DNA from: Golubevia sp. BC0850
Taxonomy: Eukaryota > Basidiomycota > Exobasidiomycetes > Golubeviales > Golubeviaceae
Assembly (NCBI GenBank): GCA_012976225.1
Contig: JAAVVG010000002.1
Span: 682,001-746,000, forward strand
Direction: 5' to 3'
Length of the DNA stretch: 64,000 nt
A model generated the notes under the pieces. That model was not told where the DNA came from and did no database searches. It worked only from the letters and a program-made list of their open reading frames with translations. The position numbers and the translations under genes are program-made. This document shows positions 45,998-56,983 of this stretch, one piece after another (the first letter of the stretch is position 1; each line of letters opens with the position of its first letter).

Positions 45998-47532
45998 ATG
46001 TCCAAACCTCAAGTTCTTATCTGTGGAGATGTTATTCACGCTCAAGAAGAGCTCAACCAAGATCTTGGTTCAATAGCTGAAGTCTTAGTAAGTCCTAATT
46101 CTCATCCCTTTCCATTTAAGTTGCCTTTAATGACTCTCTTGATTCTCTCCTCACAGCGACTAGACTCCAGAAACCGATCCGAGTTCTTCACCGAATGTAA
46201 ATCTGGAAAGTTCTCCAAGATCACTTCCATCTATCGTCACAATTCCTCTGCCTCTTCAATCGGATTTTTCGACTCAGAACTGATTTTGAATCTACCTTCC
46301 ACTCTGAAGTCCATCTGTCATAATGGAGCTGGATATGATCAGATCGATGTGGAAGCAGCGAAACAACGAAACATTTGGGTTTCTCATACTCCAGTCGCTG
46401 TAGATGATGCGACTGCTGATACTGCTATGTGGTTAACTCTTTCTACTCTTAGACAATACCCTGCTGCAGAGAGAAATGCTAGGAAAGGTGAGCAAAAGTT
46501 AGCTAGGCTCGATCTGCTGGCAAAGAAATGACAGTGGGGAGAAGTGGTTTGAGAACCTTGAATCTCAACCCCCATCTCTCTCTTTTCATTTCAGGAAACT
46601 GGAAAAATGGTCTGAAAATCGGTTCAGATCCGGAACAAAAAGTGTTTGGAATTTTAGGAATGGGTGGAATTGGATCTGTAAGTCTCAGCATCCTCTCCAC
46701 CTCCGCCTTCCCCCACGTTCCCTTCAGAAATCTCTGACCTTCTCTTTTTCCCCAGGCCCTAGCTCGTAGGGCTCAAGCTTTCGACATGAAAATCCTTTAT
46801 CACAATCGAAATCCATCTTCAACTGCTTCTTCAACTTTCACCTATGTTCCAACTTTAAAAGAGCTACTTTCAAAATCAGACGTAGTTTCTTTGAACCTAC
46901 CTTTAAATGCTTCTACTGAGAAATCCTTTGGAAAGGAACAATTCGATCAAATGAAAGACGGAAGCATTTTGATTAACACTGCAAGAGGTGGTGTTGTTGA
47001 TGAAGAAGCTTTGTTGAAAGCTATCGAAAGTGGGAAATTGGGAGCCGCTGGCTTGGACGTCTTTCCTGATGAACCTAATATCAATGAGAGATTTTTCGAA
47101 TTTGAAAAGTGAGTAAGGGAGCCGAAGGAGAGAGAGCTTTAGACTGTTAGAAGGGCGTCTTTCTGTTTCTGTCCGATGTTGACTTCCATCCTTCTCCCTT
47201 GTCTCTCTCTCTCTTTCTCTCCTCCATTTTTTCGTTTCTTTTCTTTTTTCAAATCCTCTTTATCAACTTCCTCCCTTCAGTGTTGTCATTCTACCTCATT
47301 GTGGAACTTTCAGTAAAGATACTGAAAAGAAGATGGAGGTGAGTTTTCGAGTCTACAAAGCTTTGTTCCTATACCTAAAGAAATGAAGTAATTAACCCTC
47401 TTCTTTCAAACGTCTCACCCTTATTTTCCTCAAAATGCCTCACAGCTCCAAGTCTTCGAGTCTATCAAATCCTCTCTCGCGGATCCAAAATACGTTCCAA
47501 AGTATTTGATCAGAGAACATACTTGTAAATGA
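45998..47532 (+). CDS. GOR1: D-2-hydroxyacid dehydrogenase (glyoxylate/hydroxypyruvate reductase-like)
   Basis: NAD(P)H-dependent reductase of 2-oxoacids, closest in layout to fungal glyoxylate reductases. Exons 45998-46087, 46157-46487, 46595-46677, 46756-47108, 47281-47338 and 47446-47532 join in phase for 333 residues. Seen: ICHNGAGYDQIDVEAAKQRN, VAVDDATADTAMWLTLS, the Rossmann motif FGILGMGGIGS (intron directly after), LNLPLNASTEKSFG, the substrate/catalytic Arg in ILINTARGGVVDEEAL, the Glu in GLDVFPDEPNI, and the catalytic His in VVILPHCGTFS. The substrate assignment is by family likeness only, so the symbol is tentative. Confidence 0.9.
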
Positions 47533-47885
47533 ACATCACAAGTCCTCGGTGAATAGAGAGGGAAGCTTGTACGAACGACGCTTGAAATGCTAATATCTAA
47601 GTCATGTTTCTTTTGTTTAGAAAAGAGATAGATGTCCAAAAAGGAATCGGTCTCGTTTGTTGTGTTTTTGTCAAAAAAGAGATGAAAGAAAGGGTGAAGA
47701 CCGAGATAATGAGAATTCCGGAGAGCACGCGAAAGATGAAATGTAACTACAGCGAAGCTAACATCTAACAAAAGAAGAGCAGGCGAACTAATAAGTGAAA
47801 CGGAGGAAAGCCGATGATGGAGGCAACTAGGCAACTCAACGGTTCCAATCCCAACAAAACCCCTTTCCCCCCTTCCCCCTTCCCT

Positions 47886-49230
47886 TTATTCCAACCCTCC
47901 AACCTCCCTCAAGTGTTCCCACAATCTCTCCAAAATCCCTCGTCTTTCTTGACTTCCAATCTTAGCTTCTTCCCAACTTGCAGGTGCGTTATTCTTCTCA
48001 GAACTCAGAGCTTCACCTTTCGGACCAATAAAACTAAATCCAGATGAAGTCTCCTTTGAGAGTAAAGATGATAGCATATATTGACCTGAATCAGTTTCTG
48101 AAGCTCCACAGGAAACTAAAGGAAAGGCTAAGATTCGAATTGGGAGGGAGAAGTTTTTCAACATTGGAGTTTTGACGAAGCCTGGAAAAGAAAGAAAATA
48201 GGGAAAGAGGGTGAATAAAGGATCAAAAAGAGAATTCAGGAGCCAGAGAAATGGAAGGGAAGAGGGGATATACTTCAAGACAAAGGCAGAAATGAAACTC
48301 ACCTGGAAAAGCATGAACAAAACCTAAACCCTCATTCCCTTTCATCGTAGAGAACCATTCAGTCATGAAATCGTTATAAGTGACTCCTGCCTTTTCAGCT
48401 TCTCTTAACCATCTACCTCTACAAAGTACAGAACTTCCAGATCTTTGAGATTCTTGATACAAACCGAAGTCTTGAGTATCGATTTTCCCTCCTCTGCTTG
48501 GAGCTAGAATTGACATGACTTTGGCTGGTTCGTTCAGAGATGCGGCATTTCGGAGGAGTGGAAGGAGGTGATATGTTAGAGACCACCGGGAATAGAAGTT
48601 CATTGCTAACTGGAGGGAGATTGGGGGAGACGAGAGCGGGAGTCAGGGGCAGGCCTCTCGATTCAAGATTATTTGGCGTGTTGCGAAAGGAAAAGGAAAG
48701 GGGAAAGGAATTGATTCACCAACCTTTCTTTCAACTCCAGCTTCAGTCCTTTCAGATCCATTCAAGGTCAATTGTCCACAACTTAAAACCAAATAATTGA
48801 CCTTTTCAACCCCTAATCCTTTGATTTCTTCAGCTAACTTTTTCATATTTTTTACATCGGTTGCATCTGATTGAATGAAATCCAACGTCACTGTATTTCG
48901 GTTTCGGTTAGGGTTCCCTTTGTCGAAAGAAGTAGACGAAGAGGATTTGGACATGGGAGTTCTGGCCCCATCTCCATTGTGATCGTGACTGTCAGTTGAT
49001 GTAACTGGATAATCTAAACAATTTGCTACATTTTCAGCACCAATTGAAGACCGAGAGGATAAGATTAAATGAACGTTTCCGTTGAAGGCTTGAGTTAAGG
49101 CTTTAGCTGTACCAGCTGCTATTCCTGAAGTTCCACCTAATAAAACAGCTACTGGTCGGATAACTCCTGATGATTGAGCTAAACTTGAGTTTGAAGATAT
49201 GACTTGAGAGATCGTTGGCGGTGAACTCAT
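47886..49230 (-). CDS. Short-chain dehydrogenase/reductase
   Basis: Rossmann-fold NAD(P)-dependent oxidoreductase; substrate unknown. Exons 49230-48724, 48609-48303 and 48181-47886 join in phase for 369 residues. Seen: VLLGGTSGIAAGTAKALTQA (the Gly-rich cofactor loop TSGIAxG), LDFIQSDATDVKNMKKLAEE (acidic residue and strand), NYLVLSCGQL (in place of NNAG), the active-site helix LAMNFYSRWSLTYHLLPLL with Tyr and Arg in place of the usual YxxxK, MSILAPSRGG, and GFVHAFPGFVKTPM. An insert of about 45 Ser/Asp-rich residues follows the first strands. Intron 1 uses the donor GTTGGT, chosen because it alone keeps phase. The altered YxxxK is also seen in distant fungal SDR relatives. Confidence 0.85.
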
Positions 49231-49529
49231 GATCCGATTAGATTCAGAATCGAAATAGGAGGCGAATGCAATTTTCTATATCGAGATGCCTGCTTGCTCA
49301 AATTGAAGATTGAAGATGAAGACGAGAAGAAAGATGGAATCTATCTAGTCCAAATGAGTCTATCTAAGTAGAAAAAAGAAAAGAAAAGAAAGAAAAGAGT
49401 GAGAACAATTCGATGGAAAGAAAGATGAAACGATTTTTGAAAACCTGACGATTCCAAGTCGCAGCCCGTTGCTTCGGCCTCAACACCCCACATCACCGAC
49501 GACTTGAATCTATTCCTATAATTTCAAGG

Positions 49530-51002
49530 ATGGGAGCTTCAGAATCAAGACCAAGATTATCAGAAGATCAAGATGGTGAGCCAACCATGGGAATGAGAAG
49601 GGGAGAACAGCTGGAGAGAGCAAAGCAACAGCTAAACCTCATCTTGCCTTCCTTTCCCCCCGTTCAGCTCCACGACAAGGATATCACGTGGTGAGAGTAG
49701 CAGAGAATTCACCAGCTCATCATGCAGGTCTAGAACCTTTCTTTGATTTCTGTATCGGAATAGATGGTGTAGCTCTAGATCCAACAACAGACGTAGATGG
49801 TACTACGAATCCAACTGTCACTTCTACTTCTGCTGGTTCAACATCCCCAATTCAAGATAAAAATCAAGCTTCACAGGTTCAAACCTTAGGAATGGGAGCT
49901 TGGAAAAGGTTGGAAGAAAGAGAGGGAACTCAGGTGATATTGAATGTCTGGAACAGTAGGAGTCAGGAAATGAGAGGTGAGTTCGAACGAGAGAATGCTG
50001 GTCGATGTAAGGACAGATGGGTTGGAACGAAAGGGAAACAAAGCTCATATTTATGAGAGTAAGGGCTCTATCCTCTGAGAAGTCGAAGCTAGAGGGGAGC
50101 TCCCTCTAGATGCTCCAGCTCGCTCCAGAAGCTCTGACCCTTCCCACCACCCTTTCTCTTTTCCCATCCAGACGTCCCCATCATCCCCTCCCGCCTCTGG
50201 TCTTCCAGTTCCTCCTCAAAATCCCCCGCTCCAGCATCAACTTCCCAACCTTCTCTCCTAGGACTTTCACTCCGACTCTGTGATCCCTCCCGATCTCTAC
50301 TCCACGTCTGGCATATCCTAGACATCTTGGATGGTTCTCCAGCATCTTCAGCTGGTTTGGTACCTTTTGGTGACTACATCATAGGTTGGGCAGGTGGCTC
50401 TTTAGGTCAAGGTGGAGAAGGTGATTTCTATGAATTGATTGAAAGTCATCAAGATAAACCGTTGAGGCTGTTTGTTTATAACAGTGATTTGGAGATTACT
50501 AGGGAAACTGTTCTGTTACCTAATAGGCAGTGGGGCGGCGAAGGGTTGTTGGGTTGTGGAGTTGGTTATGGACTGCTTCGTGAGTAAAAAGATTGGGGTT
50601 TTGAAGTTCTGCTTGGAAAATTCGTCTTGATCTCTCCTTCCACTCCTCTCCTTTCCCTCCTCTGCTTTTTTTCTTTTCTGGGTTATGAAATCTCATCTTT
50701 GCGCAAACCTCTATATCTTCACTTCAAAACTCGAAGATCGAATTCCAAAACCTCAAGATAGACCGCCAACTCCTTCAGCTTCAGAACTTCCGCCAACAAC
50801 TCCTCAAATCAATAATTCAACTTTCGGAGAAGATTTTGATGAAACACCAGTTCAGGGAAAGAGAGCTGATCATGGTTTGGTGGCTTTGAACCCCCCACCG
50901 AAAGTTAGGGTGAATGACAATGAGGAAGAGGAGGAAGATGAAGAGGAAGAGGTTATTAGGAGTGGCGTGACAGTTAGTGTCAGAGAGGAAGAGGAGGAAT
51001 AG
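49530..51002 (+). CDS. GRH1: Golgi reassembly-stacking protein (GRASP/Grh1)
   Basis: Peripheral Golgi/ER-exit-site protein with roles in membrane tethering and unconventional secretion. Exons 49530-49575, 49668-49976, 50172-50579 and 50737-51002 join in phase for 342 residues. Two PDZ-like domains: the first [28 protein letters not shown]; the second [20 protein letters not shown] then [20 protein letters not shown] and [18 protein letters not shown], the GCGxGYGxLHRIP hallmark split by intron 3. The tail is Pro-rich then acidic. It begins MGASESRP, which fits the N-myristoylation consensus (Gly2, Ser6) used by animal GRASPs. Divergent from the SDR gene across 299 bp. Confidence 0.93.
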
Positions 51003-51450
51003 AGGAATAAGGAATGTATTTTAATTTAGCTGAAGTACAAGAAAAAGGAGTTGAAGAGTGTGCAAGATACGGAGGTAGCCTGCGGAGAGTGTGAGTACGG
51101 TTCGTCGGTTGATTCAAAGTCAAGGGATGAAGCTTCTTTCTCAGTGGATTTGCGATAAAAGGTTCTTTTATCTACGTTGATAAAGATCAACAGAGGGTCA
51201 CATCCAGAAGGCGCGAGAGATTCTCTACATCTCGAGCCTTTCTCCGCTTCTCGTCCGTTGTCGCCCCTTTTGCTATCCGGAATTCGGCCAATTCTCAACA
51301 AGTGAGTGCGTTATTTAAAATTACATAGAACCTGTCGAAACTTTTAGATTTTCCGACGTGGAATCGTGGAAGCCTGGAAGGACTCAGAAGGCACGTCCAG
51401 TTGAAGCTCCGAGTGCAGTCCCGAGTCTGAGCTCGAACTCGTCTATCCCA

Positions 51451-51456
51451 TATAAA
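51451..51456 (+). promoter_or_regulatory. TATA box (TATAAA)
   Basis: TATAAA 74 bp upstream of the ATG of the secreted Cys-module gene. The short distance implies a brief 5' UTR. Confidence 0.4.
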
Positions 51457-51524
51457 CCAGCAGAGGTTTCTCTCTCCTTTCTCTTGCTCCCCAAATTCTC
51501 TCTCCTCACTTCAAGTTTTCCCCC

Positions 51525-53470
51525 ATGGTTCGCCTTTCACTGTCTTTTCTCGTTACGGTCGTCTTTCTCTTTTCTCCCCAAATCATCGTTGCAAAGTCCG
51601 CCCTTGCTGGCAGCAACCCTCCAAAGGCTCCAGTTAAACAGATCGATGTTTTCTGCCAGAAGTTTGACAAAGCTTGTGCTGATACTTGCTTGAAAAACAA
51701 GACTGGGCCTATCACCATCTCGTTCGCTTGTTCAAAGGTGAGTCGACAGTTGCGCTCACCGTCAAGTCACGCACTCAGTTCTCATTTACTCTTCATTTCT
51801 TACCTTGAAACTTCAAACAGGTTCCACCAAAAAATCAAGTTTACAACTTCGGATGTCGTTGTAATGGGAAGGAGAAGACTCAGAGTGAGTTCGAGCTGTT
51901 TCCCTTCCTTTTTACTCCCATCGCTCAAACCTCTTCTCTCTATTCTTTGATTTTCTAGCTGCCTTAAAAAAGGTTTCTGGTCCTGTCCCTTCTACCATCA
52001 GTACTACGGCAGTGAGTCGCACATCCAGCGCATTGTGTTTAATGATCTCCTGACGTCCGACTTCCGCGCCCTTCGCCTCAGACTTCCTACAGTACTGCTG
52101 TCGAGACGTTGACTTCTGTAGTTTCTGAGCCTACTACCATTACCACTACAAACTCTGCTGGTGTCACAACCTATACTTTGGCGCCAGATCAACAACAGGT
52201 CGTAGCGGTTCAACAGAGAGTAGCCCTAGTTCAAGTTCAAGTGGCAAAGGTAAGTCTAGGATGCTATTGACTCATCTCGCTCGATCGTCATCTCAGGGTA
52301 AATCCTGATGAGTAATATTCCCACTCTTCTTCCTGTCAACTTCACAGAAAGCCTCCAGCTCAAAGTCAAAGAAACCTCAATCGACCTTCTGCAAAGAATT
52401 CTCTGCTTCTTGCAATCGTCAGTGCTCCAGAGTCAGATCTTCGATCAAAACTCAAACGTGCAAGAAGACTGGCGATGGGCCCGTCTCAGACAAATTTGAT
52501 CTGTTCTGTGGATGCAGAAATGGAAAGCTAGAGACTCAGGTGAGTAACTCTCCCTGAGCTGTAGTCAAGCTAATCTTCTTGATTTCATTCAAATGGCTTT
52601 ACTTCAGTTCAGCTCTAATCTGTTCTGTTCCTCATGACTTTCGTCTTTTCTCGCCCCTTCATCTTGACTTCAGCACGCTCTCTCTGACATTGGCAATGAC
52701 GGAGCCAGTACTGAAACTGTGACTGTAGTTGGAACGACCACTAGTCAAGAGGTCGTTACTTCTACCGTCGTTATCCCAGTTGCCACGCAGACAATTCTGG
52801 AGCCTTCCTCTACCACAGTAGTAGTCCTCGCTCCCACTGGAGTGATCAGAGCAGACAGAAAAACTGATGGAACCAACTTTGGATATCTTGGAAGCTCAGG
52901 CTATGGGTTATTCGATCCCGATAGTTCTTTGGTATCCAAAGTCTTCCTAGTCAAGGATCCTGGATCTACGGGAAACTATCAGGTTGGGTTCTCCCTTCAG
53001 CCGTCTACCTTCTGGGTGAGTTTTCTGCTTCTAGCCGACTAGTGGGCCTTCTGATTCTAATTGCTTTCTTCATCTTTACTTTTCTGATGCAGACAATCGA
53101 CAGCGATTACTTACACACTGACTTTGAGTCACAAGTTTCGGACTACAGTTACATTTCGTCAGGACCTTCAATTCAATCGCCCTCAACTTCCGACTCTGAC
53201 TATTCTCAGACTTTTAGCTGGAACCTCGGCTCTCTTGAAAATAACGCTCGTTCGGACATCTCGCCTATCGGAGCGACAGACTCAATTAATCTGAACCCAC
53301 GCTGGGCTCAACGAGATGGAGGTTTAGTCGATTTAGAAATGTTCACCTACGGTGGACAAAACAGCGGGGGTCTTTTCGTTGCTCGTGCTGATAGCGGATA
53401 TGAGACGCTCCAGCCTGATTTCTATACAACTTTAGTTTTACACTACGAGGCAGAACCAGAATCAACCTAG
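51525..53470 (+). CDS. Secreted protein with two copies of a six-Cys module
   Basis: Predicted secreted or wall-associated protein of 469 residues; function unknown. Exons 51525-51737, 51821-51884, 51959-52011, 52082-52249, 52348-52539, 52674-53015 and 53093-53470 join in phase. Signal peptide: LSFLVTVVFLFSPQIIVA. Module 1 has Cys at 44, 51, 55, 69, 83 and 85 (FCQKFDKACADTC, then FGCRCNGKEKTQ). Module 2 has Cys at 181, 188, 192, 204, 220 and 222 (FCKEFSASCNRQC, then LFCGCRNGKLETQ). Spacing is C-x6-C-x3-C-x11/13-C-x13/15-C-x-C. The modules are linked by Thr/Val/Ser-rich stalks (STAVETLTSVVSEPTTITTT, TSQEVVTSTVVIPVATQ). The C-terminal half is beta-rich with many Ser and Asp. No GPI-type end is visible. 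Confidence 0.85.
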
Positions 53471-54027
53471 CCCTTAAGCCTTAAGACTACCTTTGATCCC
53501 TTTCCATTTCACCCATCCTCTTTCTCTTCAGCTCTTTCCTTTTACCAGTGTCACCTTTCAGATCCCTTCTCTCCCAAGCCTTCGCTATCTGTGTCACCTT
53601 TCGAACCCCTTCTGTCTCCGGCTAAGAGTACTTTCTGACCTTTCTTTCCCAATACCTTTCTTTCCCAATTCTTCGCAACCCTTTTTGCATTTCACTTGTT
53701 CTACCGCGTCTACCGATAATTTTACCTTTTTCCTCTCCCAAACATCACATTACAACATTTCTAGATTCTGCTTGTGCTTTATCAATATGAATCTCCAAAC
53801 AAGTCATGTATCCAAAGAATGATCTGCTTCTGTCGTCTGGGTGGCGACGTTTCTCGACTAAAGCCTGCCCTTCGATTATCTACAAGCGGCTCGCTGCTCC
53901 AAACATCCAATGAGAAAGGACTGTTTCTAACAACCATTATCACTCCACGAAAGTTCTTTTGACCTCGAATCTTAACGAAGCTAAATTATCTACAGATAGG
54001 CCTCCATCATTTTCTTCCTCCTGGACC
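53471..54027. other. Convergent intergenic region
   Basis: The 557 bp between the secreted-protein (+) and F-box (-) stop codons. T/C-rich on the + strand over 53490-53720. No gene was recognised. Confidence 0.5.
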
Positions 54028-54886
54028 TCAACTTCTACTACCTCCCGCATCATTGACATAATTCAAGTCCTCTTCGATCTCAATTTCTTGAGCATTCCTT
54101 TTCCTTTCATCAGCTCTCATCTTCAAGTAATTGGCCCTCGTCAAAGCAGCCGCCTGCATGAGTTGAGCAGAGTGGAATTCAGCTTGAGACCTTGTCGTGG
54201 CTTCCCAATCGGCTGCAGTGTAGGCACCTATTTTGAGTTCGAGGAAGTGGGTGAAAGATAGTTTCGAGTCAGAACATCTCACTAAGAGGATTGAATAGTC
54301 GAAAGCTGAAACTTACCAGTTCCTTCTCCAGCGATGAGGACTGGAGCGATTTGATCTTCTTCAGGTGCGTTTGGATCATAGATCATCTCCGCTTTGGCAG
54401 TCATAGTAAGTAGGATCTGCCAGAAACAGTTGTCTCTCATCATTATATGAGCCTGTAAGAGAAGAAATGGGGTAAAGGATAAAAGAGCTGATCAGCTCCA
54501 TGCTTTTCCCGCTCAGATGTTTTCTTCCGAAACTCACCCAACGAGAATTGTCGAAACTCTCAGAAAGCAAATCAGTCCTGAGAAAGAAGAGAGGAAAGAG
54601 AAAATATCAGCTTCAGTGCTCCAAAGTCTCGGGGATAAGGGATGAAGAGATCAAATTGTTCAAAAGTCGACTCACCTCTTCTCACGATAAAGATCGATCA
54701 ATCTAATAACAATCGGTCTCTCTCTTTGAATCAAAGTGTCCTTGATAGCTTCACAGACAGTTTGAAAACATCTTTGAGGAGAATGGGCAAACCTTCTATG
54801 CGTTACTACTCTGTGAAATCGACAAGATAAAAACGAAAGAGTCAGTGTGAGTCAATAGGCCCGCTCACATTCGAGATCAGAGCTGG

Positions 54887-54943
<57 letters not shown>

Positions 54944-56090
54944 CCCACTACTTCCCCTTCATTTCCTTTCTAGACGGGGGCTTCGTTGGCAGAAAGATGT
55001 TAGGGACAATAACTCACCTAACAGGACTGGCAACCAAAGCTACGAATTCCAAATCCGGACTTCTCTCAATCAAACTCTTCAAATTAGGTAAATGTAATCC
55101 AGGAAGATTAGGTTCCATCAAACAAAGATGAGTTAATCTAGTCGGGACTTGTAGAGATAAAGAACCTTCTGGTTGAGGATACATTTGAGGGTTTAGAACC
55201 AATAGTCGTTCGAGGTAGGGAGAGACTTGTAGGAAGTTGTTCATTCTGAAGAATTCGTAGAATTGATAAGCGAAGGAATGACAGGAGAGAGATTGAAAAG
55301 GGAAAGGAAAGGGGGAGATGAGTTGGAATTTGGGGTTGAGTGATAGAATGGAAGACACGGACTCACGAGTTATCAGCCACAGTCTCATAGACTTGAAGTT
55401 CTCTTAATTCTGGGAATTCGAGATGATGTTCTTCGAATTTTTTGGGTTGATTCCAAGCTATTTTGGAGAGAAAGGGTTTGATTTTGGAGAAATTTGGAAT
55501 GAGTGATAGAGGTGGAGGGTCCTTATCAGAGTCGAGTCGACATCTTCTACCTCATGCCGCCCAGAGACAGAGAGACTCATTCCATTTTTCCCTTCCTTGT
55601 CTCCCAAAACAGTTTTCAAGTATCCTTACTCACTATAAGGATGTAACAAGCTAAGTCTCTCTACCCTCTTCATACTCTTCCACATTGGTAGAGTTGCATC
55701 AAGGTCAGGAGTACTAACTCTTGTCAATCTAGCACCTTCAATTCCTGGAATCTGCTTGAAAACATCTATCATTCCAATTTCTGTAACGAATTCACCTAAT
55801 CTAGGATTCATTTTTAAAGTTCTTGCGAAACTGGCTAAAGCTTCATGACTTTCGAAATACAATTTCTTCATCATACCTCTTCTGATCAAATCTGAAACTG
55901 GTCGATTAATAAGACAACATTTCAATGCTAAATCTCTTGAAAAGGAAGAAGTTTGAAGAATGATTTCATGGACTAATTCATCTGGAAGGTCTAAGGTTTC
56001 TATAGGTGGTAGAGTTGCTGATAAGTGAAGAAGTGATTGTAAAGAGGCTGTCACTGGAATTGATTTCGTTTTGGTCGGTGTGAGACTCAT
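54028..56090 (-). CDS. F-box-like protein
   Basis: Likely SCF ubiquitin-ligase adaptor. Exons 56090-55634, about 55521-55367, 55245-55018, 54810-54676, 54577-54538, 54452-54317 and 54227-54028. The F-box-like segment is near residue 30: LDLPDELVHEIILQTSSFSR then LALKCCLINRPVSDLIRRG. Leucine-rich stretches follow (YLERLLVLNPQMYP, TRLTHLCLMEPNLPGLHLPN, PDLEFVALVASPVR), then QRCFQTVCEAIKDTLIQRE, MMRDNCFWQILLTMTAKAEM and an acidic C-terminus (EIEIEEDLNY). All joins keep phase except the first: the donor after 55634 leaves one base, while the visible acceptor needs a different phase, so exon 2's left edge is uncertain. Intron 3 carries the CT microsatellite. The target is unknown. Confidence 0.78.
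54891..54940 (+). repeat. (CT)25 microsatellite
   Basis: An uninterrupted 50-nt CT dinucleotide run inside an intron of the F-box gene on the opposite strand (reads as GA in the transcript). Confidence 0.95.
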
Positions 56091-56497
56091 TCTGTCTAGC
56101 TTTGAAGAAGAAGAGAAATTCAAGATTAGGGAATTTGGGGCCGAGGTTTTTATAGTGGCAGCTCGATTGAGTGGGTTCGTTCAGGCTAGAGGGATTTGAA
56201 GGACTCAAAAGTCACAAGACCTACAAAGCTCGGGCTTTTTTCGAAAGCCCGACGGGTGAACGGAAATTGCTGAACGAGGAGATAAGAGCCAGCTTTTCCA
56301 CACTATTCTGCACTCGATTTGCAGTTTTGGCCTCGACAGGTTCTGGAGAAAGGGTTGTAGAGAGAATTGCCTCCAGAAGTCAGAAGTCAGAAGGCAGAGC
56401 CACCTGCATCATTTGACCTCTCGTTCTTGCACCTGTAAGGCATATTGTGACCCAATGACTTCATTCTCTAGTATCTTTCTGAGGCAAATTTTCAGCC

Positions 56498-56983
56498 ATG
56501 CCGTCTTACGAGTCAAAGAGAGGGAGAGAGGGAGAGACGTGGGAAGAAGGGAAAGGGCTTCGACATTCCAGAATGCAGGAAGAGGTGAGTCCTCGAATGA
56601 ATCTTACAACTCACATCTGCACGTTAACGTTTAAAATTACTCAAGGTGTTAGAGAGAAGCGGGTTGCGAACGAGGTGAACGAGGTTTGCCGAACAAGAAT
56701 GACTAGCCACCACCGACAGCGTCGAGACTTCTTCTTGCTCAGCAACGCAGCAACCAAGCCATCTTTCTTCTTGGGTCTTTTTGCAGTCCAAAGGTCATCG
56801 ATACTCGAGTTTCTCGTGAGCAAGAACTCGAGTGGGAAGGTCCGCGTACTCCTTACAAGATTCCTCTTCATTCAAGTGGCTTTTACACAAATGAATGGAA
56901 TACCTTCAACTTCAACCTTGAAATTGTCCCTCCTTTTGCTTTAACTCTTTCTAGACTCTTCCTTCTATTTCTTCCAAGATGAT
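56498..56983 (+). CDS. Possible small gene, unidentified
   Basis: ATG at 56498 opens a charged peptide (SKRGREGETWEEGKGLRHSR) up to a GTGAGT donor at 56588. From an acceptor at about 56788 a second stretch stays open to a TGA near 56983 and looks coding (PKVIDTRVSREQELEWEGPR, then IPLHSSGFYTNEWNTF). The two do not join directly in phase, so either a middle exon or a different donor is needed. No family was recognised. Confidence 0.35.

Noticed and set aside
53493-53822. T/C-rich + strand open frame after the secreted-protein gene
   Set aside because: Low-complexity Ser/Pro/Phe translation typical of pyrimidine-rich 3' sequence; no motif.
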